Below are positions 8,182 through 16,018 of a DNA stretch of 64,000 bases, in pieces. A model generated the notes under the pieces. That model was not told the origin of the DNA. It saw only the letters and a program-made list of their open reading frames with translations, and ran no database searches. Position 1 is the first letter of the stretch. Every line of letters starts with the position of its first letter. Position numbers and translations under genes: made by a program. Source of the DNA: Metabacillus bambusae (GTDB taxonomy: Bacteria > Bacillota > Bacilli > Bacillales > Bacillaceae); contig NZ_JAGDEL010000001.1 in assembly GCF_017497975.1 (NCBI RefSeq), positions 186,001 to 250,000 on the forward strand, in the 5' to 3' direction.

Positions 8182-10725
8182 TTACTTAACACGAAGGTTT
8201 TTTCCTTCCTCGATACATGTTTGGTACACTTTTGCCATCGCTTGAAGACGATCATTTACTGTTAATTTTTGGAATATATGAGTTATATGATTTTTCACGG
8301 TATGTTCACTAATAAATAATTGATCTGAAATTTCTTTATTACTTAGACCATTTACAATTAACCTAAAAACATCCATTTCCCTATTAGAAATTGAATATAA
8401 TTCCTTTGTATGATTAAGTGCTGCATTTAAAATTTCTTTATTATGATCAATTCTCAATTCATCATTAAGTGGAATGGAACTCCTATCAAAGGTATTTATT
8501 TCCTGAACTTTATCTGTAAACATCATGTTATTAGCTTCATCAAAGGCGATTTTATCCTGACTTTGTATTAAAAAATCTTCGAATTCCTTTGGTAAGACTG
8601 GAGGACTAAAAAGGTAGCCTTGAATTTCTTCACAATTAAGCTTTCTTAGCGTATTTAATTGTTCCTCTGTTTCAACTCCCTCAGCAATTACAGACATATT
8701 CAAACTATGAGCTAACGAAATAATCGTTGATATAAGCAAGTTGCTGTTAGATGATGTTGTTGAAATATCTCTAATAAAAGATTTATCGATCTTGAGTGTG
8801 TTTAATGGAAAACGTCTTAGATAGCTAAGTGATGAATACCCAGTACCAAAGTCATCAATACTAATAAAGATACCAATTTTCCTTAATTGATTTAATGTAT
8901 TTGAAATGGTCGTCTCATTACCCATTAGGACTGATTCAGTAATTTCTATTTCTAATAAATTAGGACTAACCGCTGTATCAATGAGAACATTTTTTATTGT
9001 GTCAATAAGATCTTTTTGTAAAAATTGTTGTGCCGAGAAGTTAACAGCTATTCGGATCGGAGCTAAGCCTTTATCTTGCCAAATTTTATTTTGTTTACAA
9101 GCTGACTTAAGGACCCACTCACCAATTTCAACAATTTGTCCAGTTTCTTCTGCTAATGGAATGAATTCTGACGGTAAAATTGTCCCCCAGCTTGGATGTT
9201 CCCATCTTATCAAAGCCTCTGCACTTTTGATCGTGCCCGTCTCTATATCAATACGAGGTTGATATACTAGTAAAAACTCCTCGCGTTCGATTGCTTTTCG
9301 TAATTCATTCTGCATAATAAAAGTCCTATAGGATTGAATATTCATTCCAGAATGGAAAACTTTATAATTATTTTTCCCTTGTTCTTTCGCTCGATATAAT
9401 GCAGCATCAGCATTCTTCACTAGCACTAGAGGGTCATCACCATCAAAAGGAAATACACTTACACCAATACAGGTTGTAATAAATAATTCGTAGTTTCCAA
9501 AGTAAAATGGACTTTTGAAGGCTTCAATAATATTCTCTGCAATATCTAAAGCATTCTCTCTATTGGTGTCAGGTAAAAGAATATTAAATTCATCTCCACC
9601 AACCCTAGCAACAAAATCCGATTCTCGTACAGACTTTGTTAATCTATTAGCAATCTCCTGAAGAACTTTATCCCCTATATTATGACCGAGTGAATCATTA
9701 ATATATTTAAACCGATCCATGTCTAAATACATTAGAGCAAACGATTGGTTTGTTTGCTTTGCATGATTTAGCTTTTGATTCAATTGATCATTAAAGTATC
9801 TTCTATTAGGTAAATCGGTTAATCCATCATGATAGGCCATATGAGAAATCATTTCCTGATATTGTTTCTTTTTTGTTATATCTCTTATTGTACAAGCAAC
9901 GATACATCGATCTTGTACATACCTTTTTCCTATTTGGATTTCAGCTGGAAATGAAGTTCCATCTTTCCGAGTAACATTTACCTCGTTTAAATTCTCGTAA
10001 CCTATAATTTGATCTAAGTTATTAATAGCCTCTAATATATGATTAATCTGATTCTTAGCTATTTCATTCGAAAACAACACAGATATGTTTTTACCGATAA
10101 TTGTTTTTTCATCATATAGAAACATTTTTTCAACTGCAGGATTTACTTTTAAAATAAGTCCAGAATTATCAATAATAATCATTGAATCAATAGATGTTTC
10201 ACTAATAACATTTGCTAATGCTTCTGAAACTCTTAATTCAGAAGTCGTCTTAGACAATTCCGTATAGGCATTTTCTAATTCTCTTTTCTTTTCGGTTAGG
10301 ATTTCAGCCTGTTGAAAAAGTGTTTGATTCATTTTATACAATTCGACAAAACCTTCTACTTTTGCCTTTAATATTATTGGATCGAATGGTTTAAGAATAT
10401 AGTCTATAGCCCCAATTGAATATCCTGTGAAAATATGCTCAGAATCCATATTATTTGCTGTGATAAAAAGGATTGGAATATTTTTCGTTTTTTCACGCGC
10501 CTTAATTATCTTTGCGGTTCCAAAACCATCGATTCCTGGCATTTGAACGTCTAATAAAATCGCAGCAAAATCGTATTTAAGTAGGTACTTTAATGCTTCT
10601 TCACCTGAAAATGCCTTTATTAAGTTGCGATCATCACTTTCAATGATAGCTTCTAAGGCTAGTAGATTTTCAGGCCTGTCATCGACTAATAGAATATTTA
10701 TTTTCTCATCACAACTCATATTCAT
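8182..10725 (-). CDS. Response regulator with PAS, GGDEF, EAL and LuxR-type DNA-binding domains
   Basis: An 847-residue protein. Receiver at ~8-125 (LLVDDRPEN; phospho-acceptor in LLDVQMPGIDG; Lys in LKPFD), a coiled coil, PAS (~180-290), GGDEF (~297-460, ARVGGDEFNILLP with RESD inhibitory site), EAL (~475-715) and a LuxR-type helix-turn-helix (~785-835: NREMDVFRLIVNGLSNKEIS, SEHTVKNHI). EAL catalytic features are intact (EALIRW, IAVNFSAQQ, EITESVL, DDFGTGYSS, AEGVET, EIQGYLF), so both synthesis and hydrolysis of c-di-GMP look possible. The helix-turn-helix adds a transcriptional output, which is a rare combination. The start is the ATG at 10725, seven bases after AAGGAG; the TTG at 10746 lies upstream of that site. 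First gene of the operon, behind a c-di-GMP riboswitch. Its presumed phosphodonor is the hybrid kinase downstream. Confidence 0.93.
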   Translation of the reverse strand: MNMSCDEKINILLVDDRPENLLALEAIIESDDRNLIKAFSGEEALKYLLKYDFAAILLDVQMPGIDGFGTAKIIKAREKTKNIPILFITANNMDSEHIFTGYSIGAIDYILKPFDPIILKAKVEGFVELYKMNQTLFQQAEILTEKKRELENAYTELSKTTSELRVSEALANVISETSIDSMIIIDNSGLILKVNPAVEKMFLYDEKTIIGKNISVLFSNEIAKNQINHILEAINNLDQIIGYENLNEVNVTRKDGTSFPAEIQIGKRYVQDRCIVACTIRDITKKKQYQEMISHMAYHDGLTDLPNRRYFNDQLNQKLNHAKQTNQSFALMYLDMDRFKYINDSLGHNIGDKVLQEIANRLTKSVRESDFVARVGGDEFNILLPDTNRENALDIAENIIEAFKSPFYFGNYELFITTCIGVSVFPFDGDDPLVLVKNADAALYRAKEQGKNNYKVFHSGMNIQSYRTFIMQNELRKAIEREEFLLVYQPRIDIETGTIKSAEALIRWEHPSWGTILPSEFIPLAEETGQIVEIGEWVLKSACKQNKIWQDKGLAPIRIAVNFSAQQFLQKDLIDTIKNVLIDTAVSPNLLEIEITESVLMGNETTISNTLNQLRKIGIFISIDDFGTGYSSLSYLRRFPLNTLKIDKSFIRDISTTSSNSNLLISTIISLAHSLNMSVIAEGVETEEQLNTLRKLNCEEIQGYLFSPPVLPKEFEDFLIQSQDKIAFDEANNMMFTDKVQEINTFDRSSIPLNDELRIDHNKEILNAALNHTKELYSISNREMDVFRLIVNGLSNKEISDQLFISEHTVKNHITHIFQKLTVNDRLQAMAKVYQTCIEEGKNLRVK

Positions 10726-10814
10726 GTCCACACTCCTTTGGCCCAATGTGCTATTGGTACACTTACTTTCTTATTTGAGTCGCTTCTTTTATTGTAAAAG
10801 TTCATTAAAAACAC

Positions 10815-10849
10815 AAAATAAAAAGACTACCTAAATAAATGGGTAGCCT
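10815..10849 (-). terminator. Riboswitch-linked intrinsic terminator (expression platform)
   Basis: On the minus strand AGGCTACC pairs with GGTAGTCT around a 10-base loop (one G-T pair) and is followed by TTTTATTTT, 90 bases before the regulator gene. Its 5' arm, GGCTACCC (10848-10841), could instead pair at 7 of 8 positions with the riboswitch 3' strand GGGTTGCC (10889-10882). Such competition would make ligand binding favour termination, i.e. an OFF switch. The pairing is visible; the direction of control is inference. Confidence 0.75.
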
Positions 10850-10879
10850 TAAATAAACAGATTAAAATGTTTAATCAAA

Positions 10880-10957
10880 TTGGCAACCCGACTATCATTG
10901 TCCGTTAAGACTTTAGACTCGTAGCTTTGCGTCCTTATCTTTCAATAAGTTTGCCTT
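10880..10957 (-). ncRNA. Cyclic di-GMP class I riboswitch (GEMM)
   Basis: Read on the minus strand the leader contains the hallmark blocks of the GEMM aptamer in order: GGCAAAC; a hairpin CTTAT-TGAAAG-ATAAG holding the GAAA tetraloop; GGACGCAAAGC; TCTAA; a second arm around GGACAATGATAGTC; and GGGTTGCC closing with the first block. GGCAA and TTGCC can form the basal helix. It lies about 155 bases upstream of the REC-PAS-GGDEF-EAL-LuxR start, on the same strand, with an intrinsic terminator between. It should therefore sense c-di-GMP and control the whole three-gene signalling operon. A TAAAAT box at 10987-10992 (minus strand) could be the -10 element, but no convincing -35 is seen. Confidence 0.93.
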
Positions 10958-11170
10958 TTACAATGTATTATTAAATTATTAATATAAAGACTATTTTACC
11001 ATTAAAATCTTGTAAGGTATCGCGAATTATGTCGAACATTTTCTTAATAAGTAGATTTTATCAAAGTAAAATACTATTGAAAAAATTTTTTAGTATATTG
11101 TTTTGGAGTGTAATTGGAGAAGTCTGTATAAATCACACATTTACTACTTATTTCGAGGAGGAAGAAGAAG

Positions 11171-11215
11171 GTGATAAGAAGGAATTACCCCTTCGAAATT
11201 AAACGAAGGGGGTAA
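11171..11215 (+). CDS. Possible 14-codon leader-type ORF
   Basis: GTG start nine bases after a strong AGGAGG, 14 codons (VIRRNYPFEIKRRG) and a TAA stop. No longer gene follows on this strand, and the second half coincides with the hairpin at 11185-11215. It may be a remnant or a translated short peptide; coding status is doubtful. Confidence 0.2.
   Translation: MIRRNYPFEIKRRG
11185..11215 (-). terminator. Probable terminator of the PTS/EEP operon
   Basis: TTACCCC-TTCG (11185-11195) pairs with CGAAGGGGGTAA (11204-11215), leaving one bulged base, 23 bases past the EEP-family stop. The following minus-strand tract TTCCTTCTT is only moderately T-rich, so termination may be partial. Confidence 0.55.
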
Positions 11216-11238
11216 CTGGATCAAAGTAAATTTTTACT

Positions 11239-12033
11239 TCATTCATTAGAAATCTCAATTTCTAAGCCAAAATGATCAGATATAATCGGCTTATTAACAT
11301 TGTTAAAAATAACATTAGATTTATCCACTAAAATTTGTTTATTTGTAAAAATATAATCAATTCGTAAATCATGTTTATTTGTATCCCAACCAGTAATTTT
11401 GCCTTCAACAGTTATTCCACAATCCTTTTCTATTGCTAATTCATACGTGTCATAAAGCCCTTTACTAAGCAGATAGTCATAACCTTCCCCTTTAACTGAG
11501 GCACTATTATTAAAATCGCCCATTAAATAGAACGTTTCATCCTTTTTGACACAAAATAGTAGATTATCGACTTGTTTTCTAAAGGGTTCTTCCTTATCGC
11601 CCCACCAACCTAGATGACAGGAATAAAAAGAAATGTACTCATTGTTATAACGAATTTTTACTCCAACAATTTTCCTCGTTTTCCAATTATCTGGTTCATC
11701 TGTAAGAGAGATAAAGAAGGAAGATTTTTCTTCTATTTGGTGCTTTGTTAACATGGCTAGACCTTCTTCATATCTATCAAATCCAATATGTGAAAAGTCC
11801 CATATATAATTGTAATTTGTAACACCAAGTTCTTTTAGTTCATTCAATAAAATGGTTAAATAATTGTCTTTATTTATTGTCCCAGCTATCTTATCACCTG
11901 CAATAAGCTGACTCACTTCTTGCAGGGCAATTACATCATAGGACTTTTCCTTTATCGTTTTTGCTAGACATTTAATCTTATCTAGCTGATTCTCTTCCTG
12001 CCATGAATGACAATTTAACGTTAATAGCTTCAT
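11239..12033 (-). CDS. Endonuclease/exonuclease/phosphatase (EEP) family hydrolase
   Basis: A 264-residue cytoplasmic protein of the EEP fold. Visible active-site motifs are TLNCHSW at the N-terminus, IALQEVS with the metal-binding Glu, a central HLGWWG, MGDFNNSA (Asp-Asn pair), and IISDHFGLEIEI at the C-terminus (Asp-His pair). The family includes DNases, inositol- and sphingomyelin-type phosphodiesterases, and the substrate cannot be told from sequence. Its gene starts three bases after the PTS stop, with AGGAG eight bases before the ATG inside the end of the PTS gene, so the two are translationally coupled. This suggests a role linked to the imported phosphosugar, for example a phosphodiesterase, but that is inference. 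Confidence 0.85.
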   Translation of the reverse strand: MKLLTLNCHSWQEENQLDKIKCLAKTIKEKSYDVIALQEVSQLIAGDKIAGTINKDNYLTILLNELKELGVTNYNYIWDFSHIGFDRYEEGLAMLTKHQIEEKSSFFISLTDEPDNWKTRKIVGVKIRYNNEYISFYSCHLGWWGDKEEPFRKQVDNLLFCVKKDETFYLMGDFNNSASVKGEGYDYLLSKGLYDTYELAIEKDCGITVEGKITGWDTNKHDLRIDYIFTNKQILVDKSNVIFNNVNKPIISDHFGLEIEISNE

Positions 12034-12036
12034 CTT

Positions 12037-13689
12037 CTAAGCTCCTAAACGATCTTGGATGTCTGATTTTAACACATCAGCTTTTGGTCCATAGATAGCT
12101 TGTACACCTTTATCTTTAATAATTAAACCTAAAGCACCGTTTTTCTTCCATTGTTGTTCAGAAGCTACAGAATCTACATTTTTAATCGTAACACGAAGAC
12201 GAGTCATACATGCATCGACATCCTCAATGTTTTCTTTTCCACCTAATAAACCAATGATTGTAGTTGCAAGAGAATCATCATTTTGATTTTTTTCATTACT
12301 TTGATTATCTTGTGAATTTTCTCCGTTTTCTTCATCAATATAATTCCCTAAACGACCTGGTGTAGGTAACTTGAATTTTTTTATCATAAAATTTGCTACA
12401 GTGAAGTTTAAGCCGAAAAATACGAGACAAGCAATAATGAAATTAACTAGATCAAGCCATAAACCGGCTTTAATAATCATCGGAGTTCTTGTGAATAGTT
12501 CAATAATTCCAAAGGAATGAACACGAATGTCGATAAGGTCAACTATTGCAAACGCCATTCCAGTCATAATCGCGTAGGCAACGTATAGAACTGGAGCAGC
12601 AAACATGAACATAAATTCAATTGGTTCAGTTACACCTGTTAAAAATACTGCTAACCCAGCTGACAAAAACATAGATTTATATTTCGTACGTTTTTCTTTA
12701 TCAACATTTCGGTACATTGCTAATGCAATCCCTATTAAGGCTGCACAAGAAAGAATCATCTGACCTACCTTAAATCGTGCAGGTGTAACATCATTTAATA
12801 ATGCCTTATAGCTATCTGTATCACCTGCAGCAAGGAAGTTATTTAAGTCAGCAATCCACGCTAGCCATAAAGGATCTTGTCCTGCTACGGTCTGTCCAGC
12901 ACTTGAACCTGTTAAGTTCGTATAAGTTCCACCAAGCTCCGTGTAGTTCATTGGAACCGTTAGCATATGATGTAAGCCAAACGGAAGTAATAGACGCTCT
13001 AAAGCTCCAAAGATAAATGGCGCAATAATTGGAGCAGTATCTCGGGATGTAGCAATCCATTTTCCAAAATCGTTTAAAAGTCCTTGAACAAATGGCCAAA
13101 CAATAGCCAATATTAAGGCTGTGATTATCGACCCGCCAATCACAACGAATGGTACGAAGCGTTTCCCATTAAAAAATGCTAGTGATTGTGGTAGTTTACT
13201 ATAGTTATAGTATTTATTGAATATATTAGCACCTAAGAACCCAGAAATAATTCCTACAAATACACCCATATTTAAAGCTGGTGCACCTAAAATAGATGTA
13301 AAATAATCTTTAACAATTAGCTCACTTCCAAATAACGAATTGACAGTAGCTGAAGGATCACTTAACATTTCGTTATTTATACCAAATAAAGCACCAGTGA
13401 TTCGATTGATTAAAACAAAAGCAATTAACGCTGCAAATGCACCTCCAGCACGTTCCTTTGCCCATGAGCCACCAATAGCAACTGCAAACAATACATGAAG
13501 ATTACCGATTATAGCCCAACCGATTTCTTCCATTACTAATGCAACCGTTTGCACTGAATTTATATCTACTCCCATCATACCGACTAACTTACCTAGAGAA
13601 ATCATAATTCCAGCTGCAGGCATAACTGCAACGACTACTAATAATGCCTTTCCAAACTTTTGCCAAAAATCAAATGACGTTAATTTCAT
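12037..13689 (-). CDS. PTS sugar transporter, EIIC-EIIB fusion (glucose/maltose superfamily)
   Basis: A 550-residue membrane permease that should import and phosphorylate a sugar. The EIIC part (~1-440) has about ten membrane segments and the family's FGLHHMLTVPMNYTELGG region and GVTEPIEFMFMF motif, which surrounds the substrate Glu. After an Asn/Glu-rich linker (~450-475) comes EIIB (~478-550) with the phospho-cysteine in DVDACMTRLRV. No EIIA domain is fused, so a separate EIIA (such as that of the glucose PTS) is needed. The specificity could be maltose or another glucoside; I cannot fix it. The gene is first in an operon with the EEP hydrolase and lies behind a promoter with two LacI-type operators. 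GGAGG stands six bases before the ATG. Confidence 0.9.
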   Translation of the reverse strand: MKLTSFDFWQKFGKALLVVVAVMPAAGIMISLGKLVGMMGVDINSVQTVALVMEEIGWAIIGNLHVLFAVAIGGSWAKERAGGAFAALIAFVLINRITGALFGINNEMLSDPSATVNSLFGSELIVKDYFTSILGAPALNMGVFVGIISGFLGANIFNKYYNYSKLPQSLAFFNGKRFVPFVVIGGSIITALILAIVWPFVQGLLNDFGKWIATSRDTAPIIAPFIFGALERLLLPFGLHHMLTVPMNYTELGGTYTNLTGSSAGQTVAGQDPLWLAWIADLNNFLAAGDTDSYKALLNDVTPARFKVGQMILSCAALIGIALAMYRNVDKEKRTKYKSMFLSAGLAVFLTGVTEPIEFMFMFAAPVLYVAYAIMTGMAFAIVDLIDIRVHSFGIIELFTRTPMIIKAGLWLDLVNFIIACLVFFGLNFTVANFMIKKFKLPTPGRLGNYIDEENGENSQDNQSNEKNQNDDSLATTIIGLLGGKENIEDVDACMTRLRVTIKNVDSVASEQQWKKNGALGLIIKDKGVQAIYGPKADVLKSDIQDRLGA

Positions 13690-13728
13690 AGTTGACCTCC
13701 AATATAATATAATTTTCTAATCATTTGA

Positions 13729-13740
13729 GCAAACGATTGC
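13729..13740. promoter_or_regulatory. LacI-family-type operator, proximal copy
   Basis: GCAAACGATTGC, the reverse complement of the distal operator core at 13815-13826, lies in the untranslated leader of the PTS gene. Centres are 86 bp apart, close to eight turns, which would allow looping by a tetrameric LacI/MalR-type repressor. No LacI gene is in the window. Confidence 0.6.
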
Positions 13741-13789
13741 ATAAACGGATATAAAGAATAAAATGATTCTTTTTCTTTTATCTTAAATT

Positions 13790-13818
13790 AAAATATCATA
13801 TTTTCTTAAACAGTGCAA
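13790..13818 (-). promoter_or_regulatory. Candidate promoter of the PTS/EEP operon
   Basis: On the minus strand -35 TTGCAC (13818-13813), a 17-base spacer, and TATTTT (13795-13790) preceded by TG one base upstream, an extended -10. The -35 overlaps the distal operator, so a bound repressor would block polymerase. Confidence 0.5.
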
Positions 13819-13827
13819 TCGTTTGCA
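13814..13827. promoter_or_regulatory. LacI/CcpA-type operator, distal copy
   Basis: TGCAATCGTTTGCA fits the relaxed cre pattern TGNAANCGNWWNCA and also a MalR-like operator. It overlaps the -35 of the PTS promoter. Sharing its 12-base core with the proximal site argues for a specific LacI-family repressor rather than CcpA alone. Confidence 0.6.
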
Positions 13828-13860
13828 TCAATTTTATTTTAAATTTTTAGTAATTATTAA

Positions 13861-13998
13861 TTAATTGAATAGTGGAGATAATATCCCTCTTGGTAAATCG
13901 TAGCCAAAAACAAGTGTACAAATAATATATATAATTATGACAGCAAGAAAGATCGCAACAATATGGTTTTCAATTTTTTCAATAGCTTCTTTTCTCAA
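13861..13998 (-). CDS. Small single-pass membrane protein
   Basis: A 45-residue frame: a charged N-terminus (RKEAIEKIENH), one hydrophobic span of about 20 residues (IVAIFLAVIIIYIICTLVF), then a short outside tail ending PLFN. The ribosome site AAAGGAGG is eight bases before a TTG (13998) and only two before an in-frame ATG (14004), so the TTG is the likelier start. It stands alone between the PTS operon and a bidirectional terminator. I recognise no family; small membrane proteins of this layout often regulate partners, but no function can be given. Confidence 0.6.
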   Translation of the reverse strand: MRKEAIEKIENHIVAIFLAVIIIYIICTLVFGYDLPRGILSPLFN

Positions 13999-14067
13999 CT
14001 CCATTACCTCCTTTATACTATTAAATAGTTTGTATCAAACCTTAAAAATTAACCAAAACTTTAAAAT

Positions 14068-14097
14068 AAAAAACCGTAATTATCAATACGGTTTTTT
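14068..14097 (-). terminator. Terminator after the 163-residue membrane protein gene
   Basis: AAAAAACCGTA (14068-14078) pairs with TACGGTTTTTT (14087-14097) around eight bases. The A/T flanks make it usable from both strands. Confidence 0.85.
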
Positions 14098-14127
14098 AAC
14101 TTGTATTTGTGGTTAATCCTATTCATT

Positions 14128-14619
14128 TTAACAAGAATGTGTTCGACCATTTAATAGCTTCTGGGCATAAAATGCAGCAACCCCAAGCGATAAGCCCCAT
14201 ATAAGAAACAATAAATACCAAAAGTACCCCCATTGGGCCATCGGACTTGCGTCTTGAACAGCAAATTGTGGAGTCGATTGGACACGTCCAATTGCAAATT
14301 GGAATTGCAGGACAAAATAACTGAATCCCCAAATGGAAAGGATAATTGAGCCAATCCAAGCTGGAATTGTAATTACTACTTTCGGTAAACGACTTCTCCA
14401 AGAACTTGTAAAGACTAATGCATAAATTGCAGCTAGAATAGCTAACCCTCCAAAACCCCATAAACCGATTAGTTGACTCCAAAAGTTATCAGGTATAGCT
14501 TGTAAGTCACCTGGAAAAGCAAATGGGAGCCCTAACCCCCACCAAAAATGCGGCAGTGCATATAATAGTGCGCAAACAAAAGCAACTTTCCCAGCCAATT
14601 TCATACGTTTTTCCATCAT
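14128..14619 (-). CDS. Four-helix membrane protein, DUF3995-like
   Basis: A 163-residue protein with about four hydrophobic segments (~8-28, 50-70, 84-106, 132-153) and Trp-rich loops (PHFWWGLGLPFAFPG). The helical layout and size resemble the DUF3995 family, but I cannot confirm it without a profile search. It is 58 bases downstream of the histidine kinase on the same strand and ends at a bidirectional terminator, so it may be co-transcribed with the two-component system as target or accessory. AGGTGAT precedes the paired ATG codons by six bases. Function unknown. Confidence 0.7.
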   Translation of the reverse strand: MMEKRMKLAGKVAFVCALLYALPHFWWGLGLPFAFPGDLQAIPDNFWSQLIGLWGFGGLAILAAIYALVFTSSWRSRLPKVVITIPAWIGSIILSIWGFSYFVLQFQFAIGRVQSTPQFAVQDASPMAQWGYFWYLLFLIWGLSLGVAAFYAQKLLNGRTHSC

Positions 14620-14677
14620 TTCTCATCACCTCAATTTCATTTTACAGATGAAAATAAAAACTAAGATGACCTTAAGT

Positions 14678-16018
14678 TTAAGTTTTGTTTAAATTCTCCC
14701 CTAAAAGATGACAAGTTCCTCTCGAAGAACTTGAAACGTTCCAATGTAAATTCATTTCCCCTGTTACCACTGCTACAATCCCTAGGCCAATTCCCGCTCC
14801 TTTTTGCGGTGACTTAGTATCCATGCCCATTCCCTTATCCTTTATAATAAGAAAAGTGTCCCCATTCCTTTCAACTATTTCAACCCCTACATATTTTCCG
14901 ACATGAGCATGCCTTAAAATGTTTTGAAAGAGGTTATCAAAAATACTCCTTAACCAAATCGAATCGACTTTCCAAATTAAGGAATCATCGGGTAAATTTA
15001 TGTCTATTTCAAAATCCTTCTCTTCAAAAACAGAATACCATTCGGCTATCGCTTTTCTCATTTCTTCGACTACATCTATGCTTTTGATTTCCATTTGTAC
15101 TTTACCAGCCATTAATAAATTATAAGAAAGAAGGTTCTCTATTAACCTTCCCACATCATCCAATTTAGTGATCATCACTTGTATTGATAAAACTGCCTTT
15201 TCTGATGCGGGTTCTTTTTGAATGGTGTAAGCATGCTGCCGAATGATGGTTAGTGGTGTACGCAAATCATGTGAAATATTAGCAATTAGTTGTCTCCTTA
15301 GAATTTCTTCCTTTCTTTCTCGATTTCTTGATGCTTTTAATTGAGTAATCATTTTATTAAAAGCATGTTCAAGCTTGCCTATTTCATCTTCATTTTGAAC
15401 AATGACTTCATTAGGAATTTCATTATCACTTGTTACTGTCATGGCAGATTGAAGCTGGACTAGCCTTTTCCGTATACGTAAAAAAAATAGGAGCGAGATA
15501 AGGGTCAACGATGTGCATGCCAAAATAATGACCAAGCTGAGCAGATAATCCGTTTTGTACGGGCCACTATACTGGATTAAGTTCGTTTTAGGAATTTGTA
15601 TAGCCATAAAACCTTGATTAGGATCATTACCTATCAAAGAAATTAATTTTAAAGAATCATCTTGATGACTATTCTCCATAAATAACACAATTTCAGTGTA
15701 TGTCCATTGTTCAGGGATATTTGGAATTCTGGATTGAACAAATCTAGTTTCCCCAGAAGAATTAACCCAAAACAGCTCTGCTGAAGGATAGAGCTTATTA
15801 ATTGCTTGTAATCGCTGATTGATCATTCGTTCTGTCGCACCATTCAAGTTTGTAGCTTCTTCCTTCCATTTATCTTCTAATTCCTTTGTATCGTATAAAG
15901 TCTTGTGATGAGTAAACTTGGTAGGGAAATAATAAAGTGCCGGGATGAGAGGCCATACTAGAAGGGCACAGAGAATTAATATAATATATTTAGTTAATAA
16001 TGAAGATGGTAGCTTCAT
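14678..16018 (-). CDS. Two-component sensor histidine kinase
   Basis: A 446-residue membrane kinase: TM1 (~10-30), an external domain of ~130 residues, TM2 (~158-180), HAMP (~182-235), HisKA with the phospho-acceptor in HDLRTPLTIIRQ, and a HATPase domain with N box IFDNLFQNILRHA, DKGMGMD and GAGIGLGI. The G1 Asp is followed by K-G-M-G-M rather than the usual T-G-x-G-I, still compatible with ATP binding. The gene overlaps the OmpR-type regulator by four bases, so they form a pair. The stimulus is unknown; the small membrane protein downstream may be connected. The external sensor region matches no family I recognise. Confidence 0.9.
   Translation of the reverse strand: MKLPSSLLTKYIILILCALLVWPLIPALYYFPTKFTHHKTLYDTKELEDKWKEEATNLNGATERMINQRLQAINKLYPSAELFWVNSSGETRFVQSRIPNIPEQWTYTEIVLFMENSHQDDSLKLISLIGNDPNQGFMAIQIPKTNLIQYSGPYKTDYLLSLVIILACTSLTLISLLFFLRIRKRLVQLQSAMTVTSDNEIPNEVIVQNEDEIGKLEHAFNKMITQLKASRNRERKEEILRRQLIANISHDLRTPLTIIRQHAYTIQKEPASEKAVLSIQVMITKLDDVGRLIENLLSYNLLMAGKVQMEIKSIDVVEEMRKAIAEWYSVFEEKDFEIDINLPDDSLIWKVDSIWLRSIFDNLFQNILRHAHVGKYVGVEIVERNGDTFLIIKDKGMGMDTKSPQKGAGIGLGIVAVVTGEMNLHWNVSSSSRGTCHLLGENLNKT

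Noticed and set aside
10726-11170. A protein gene in the gap upstream of the signalling operon
   Set aside because: No frame with a ribosome site is found between the regulator start and the PTS/EEP operon apart from the 14-codon ORF; the space is explained by the riboswitch leader and promoter.
14123-14482. A 119-codon minus-strand frame within the four-helix membrane protein gene
   Set aside because: It is a shifted reading of the 163-residue gene, which has the better ribosome site and the regular membrane helix pattern.
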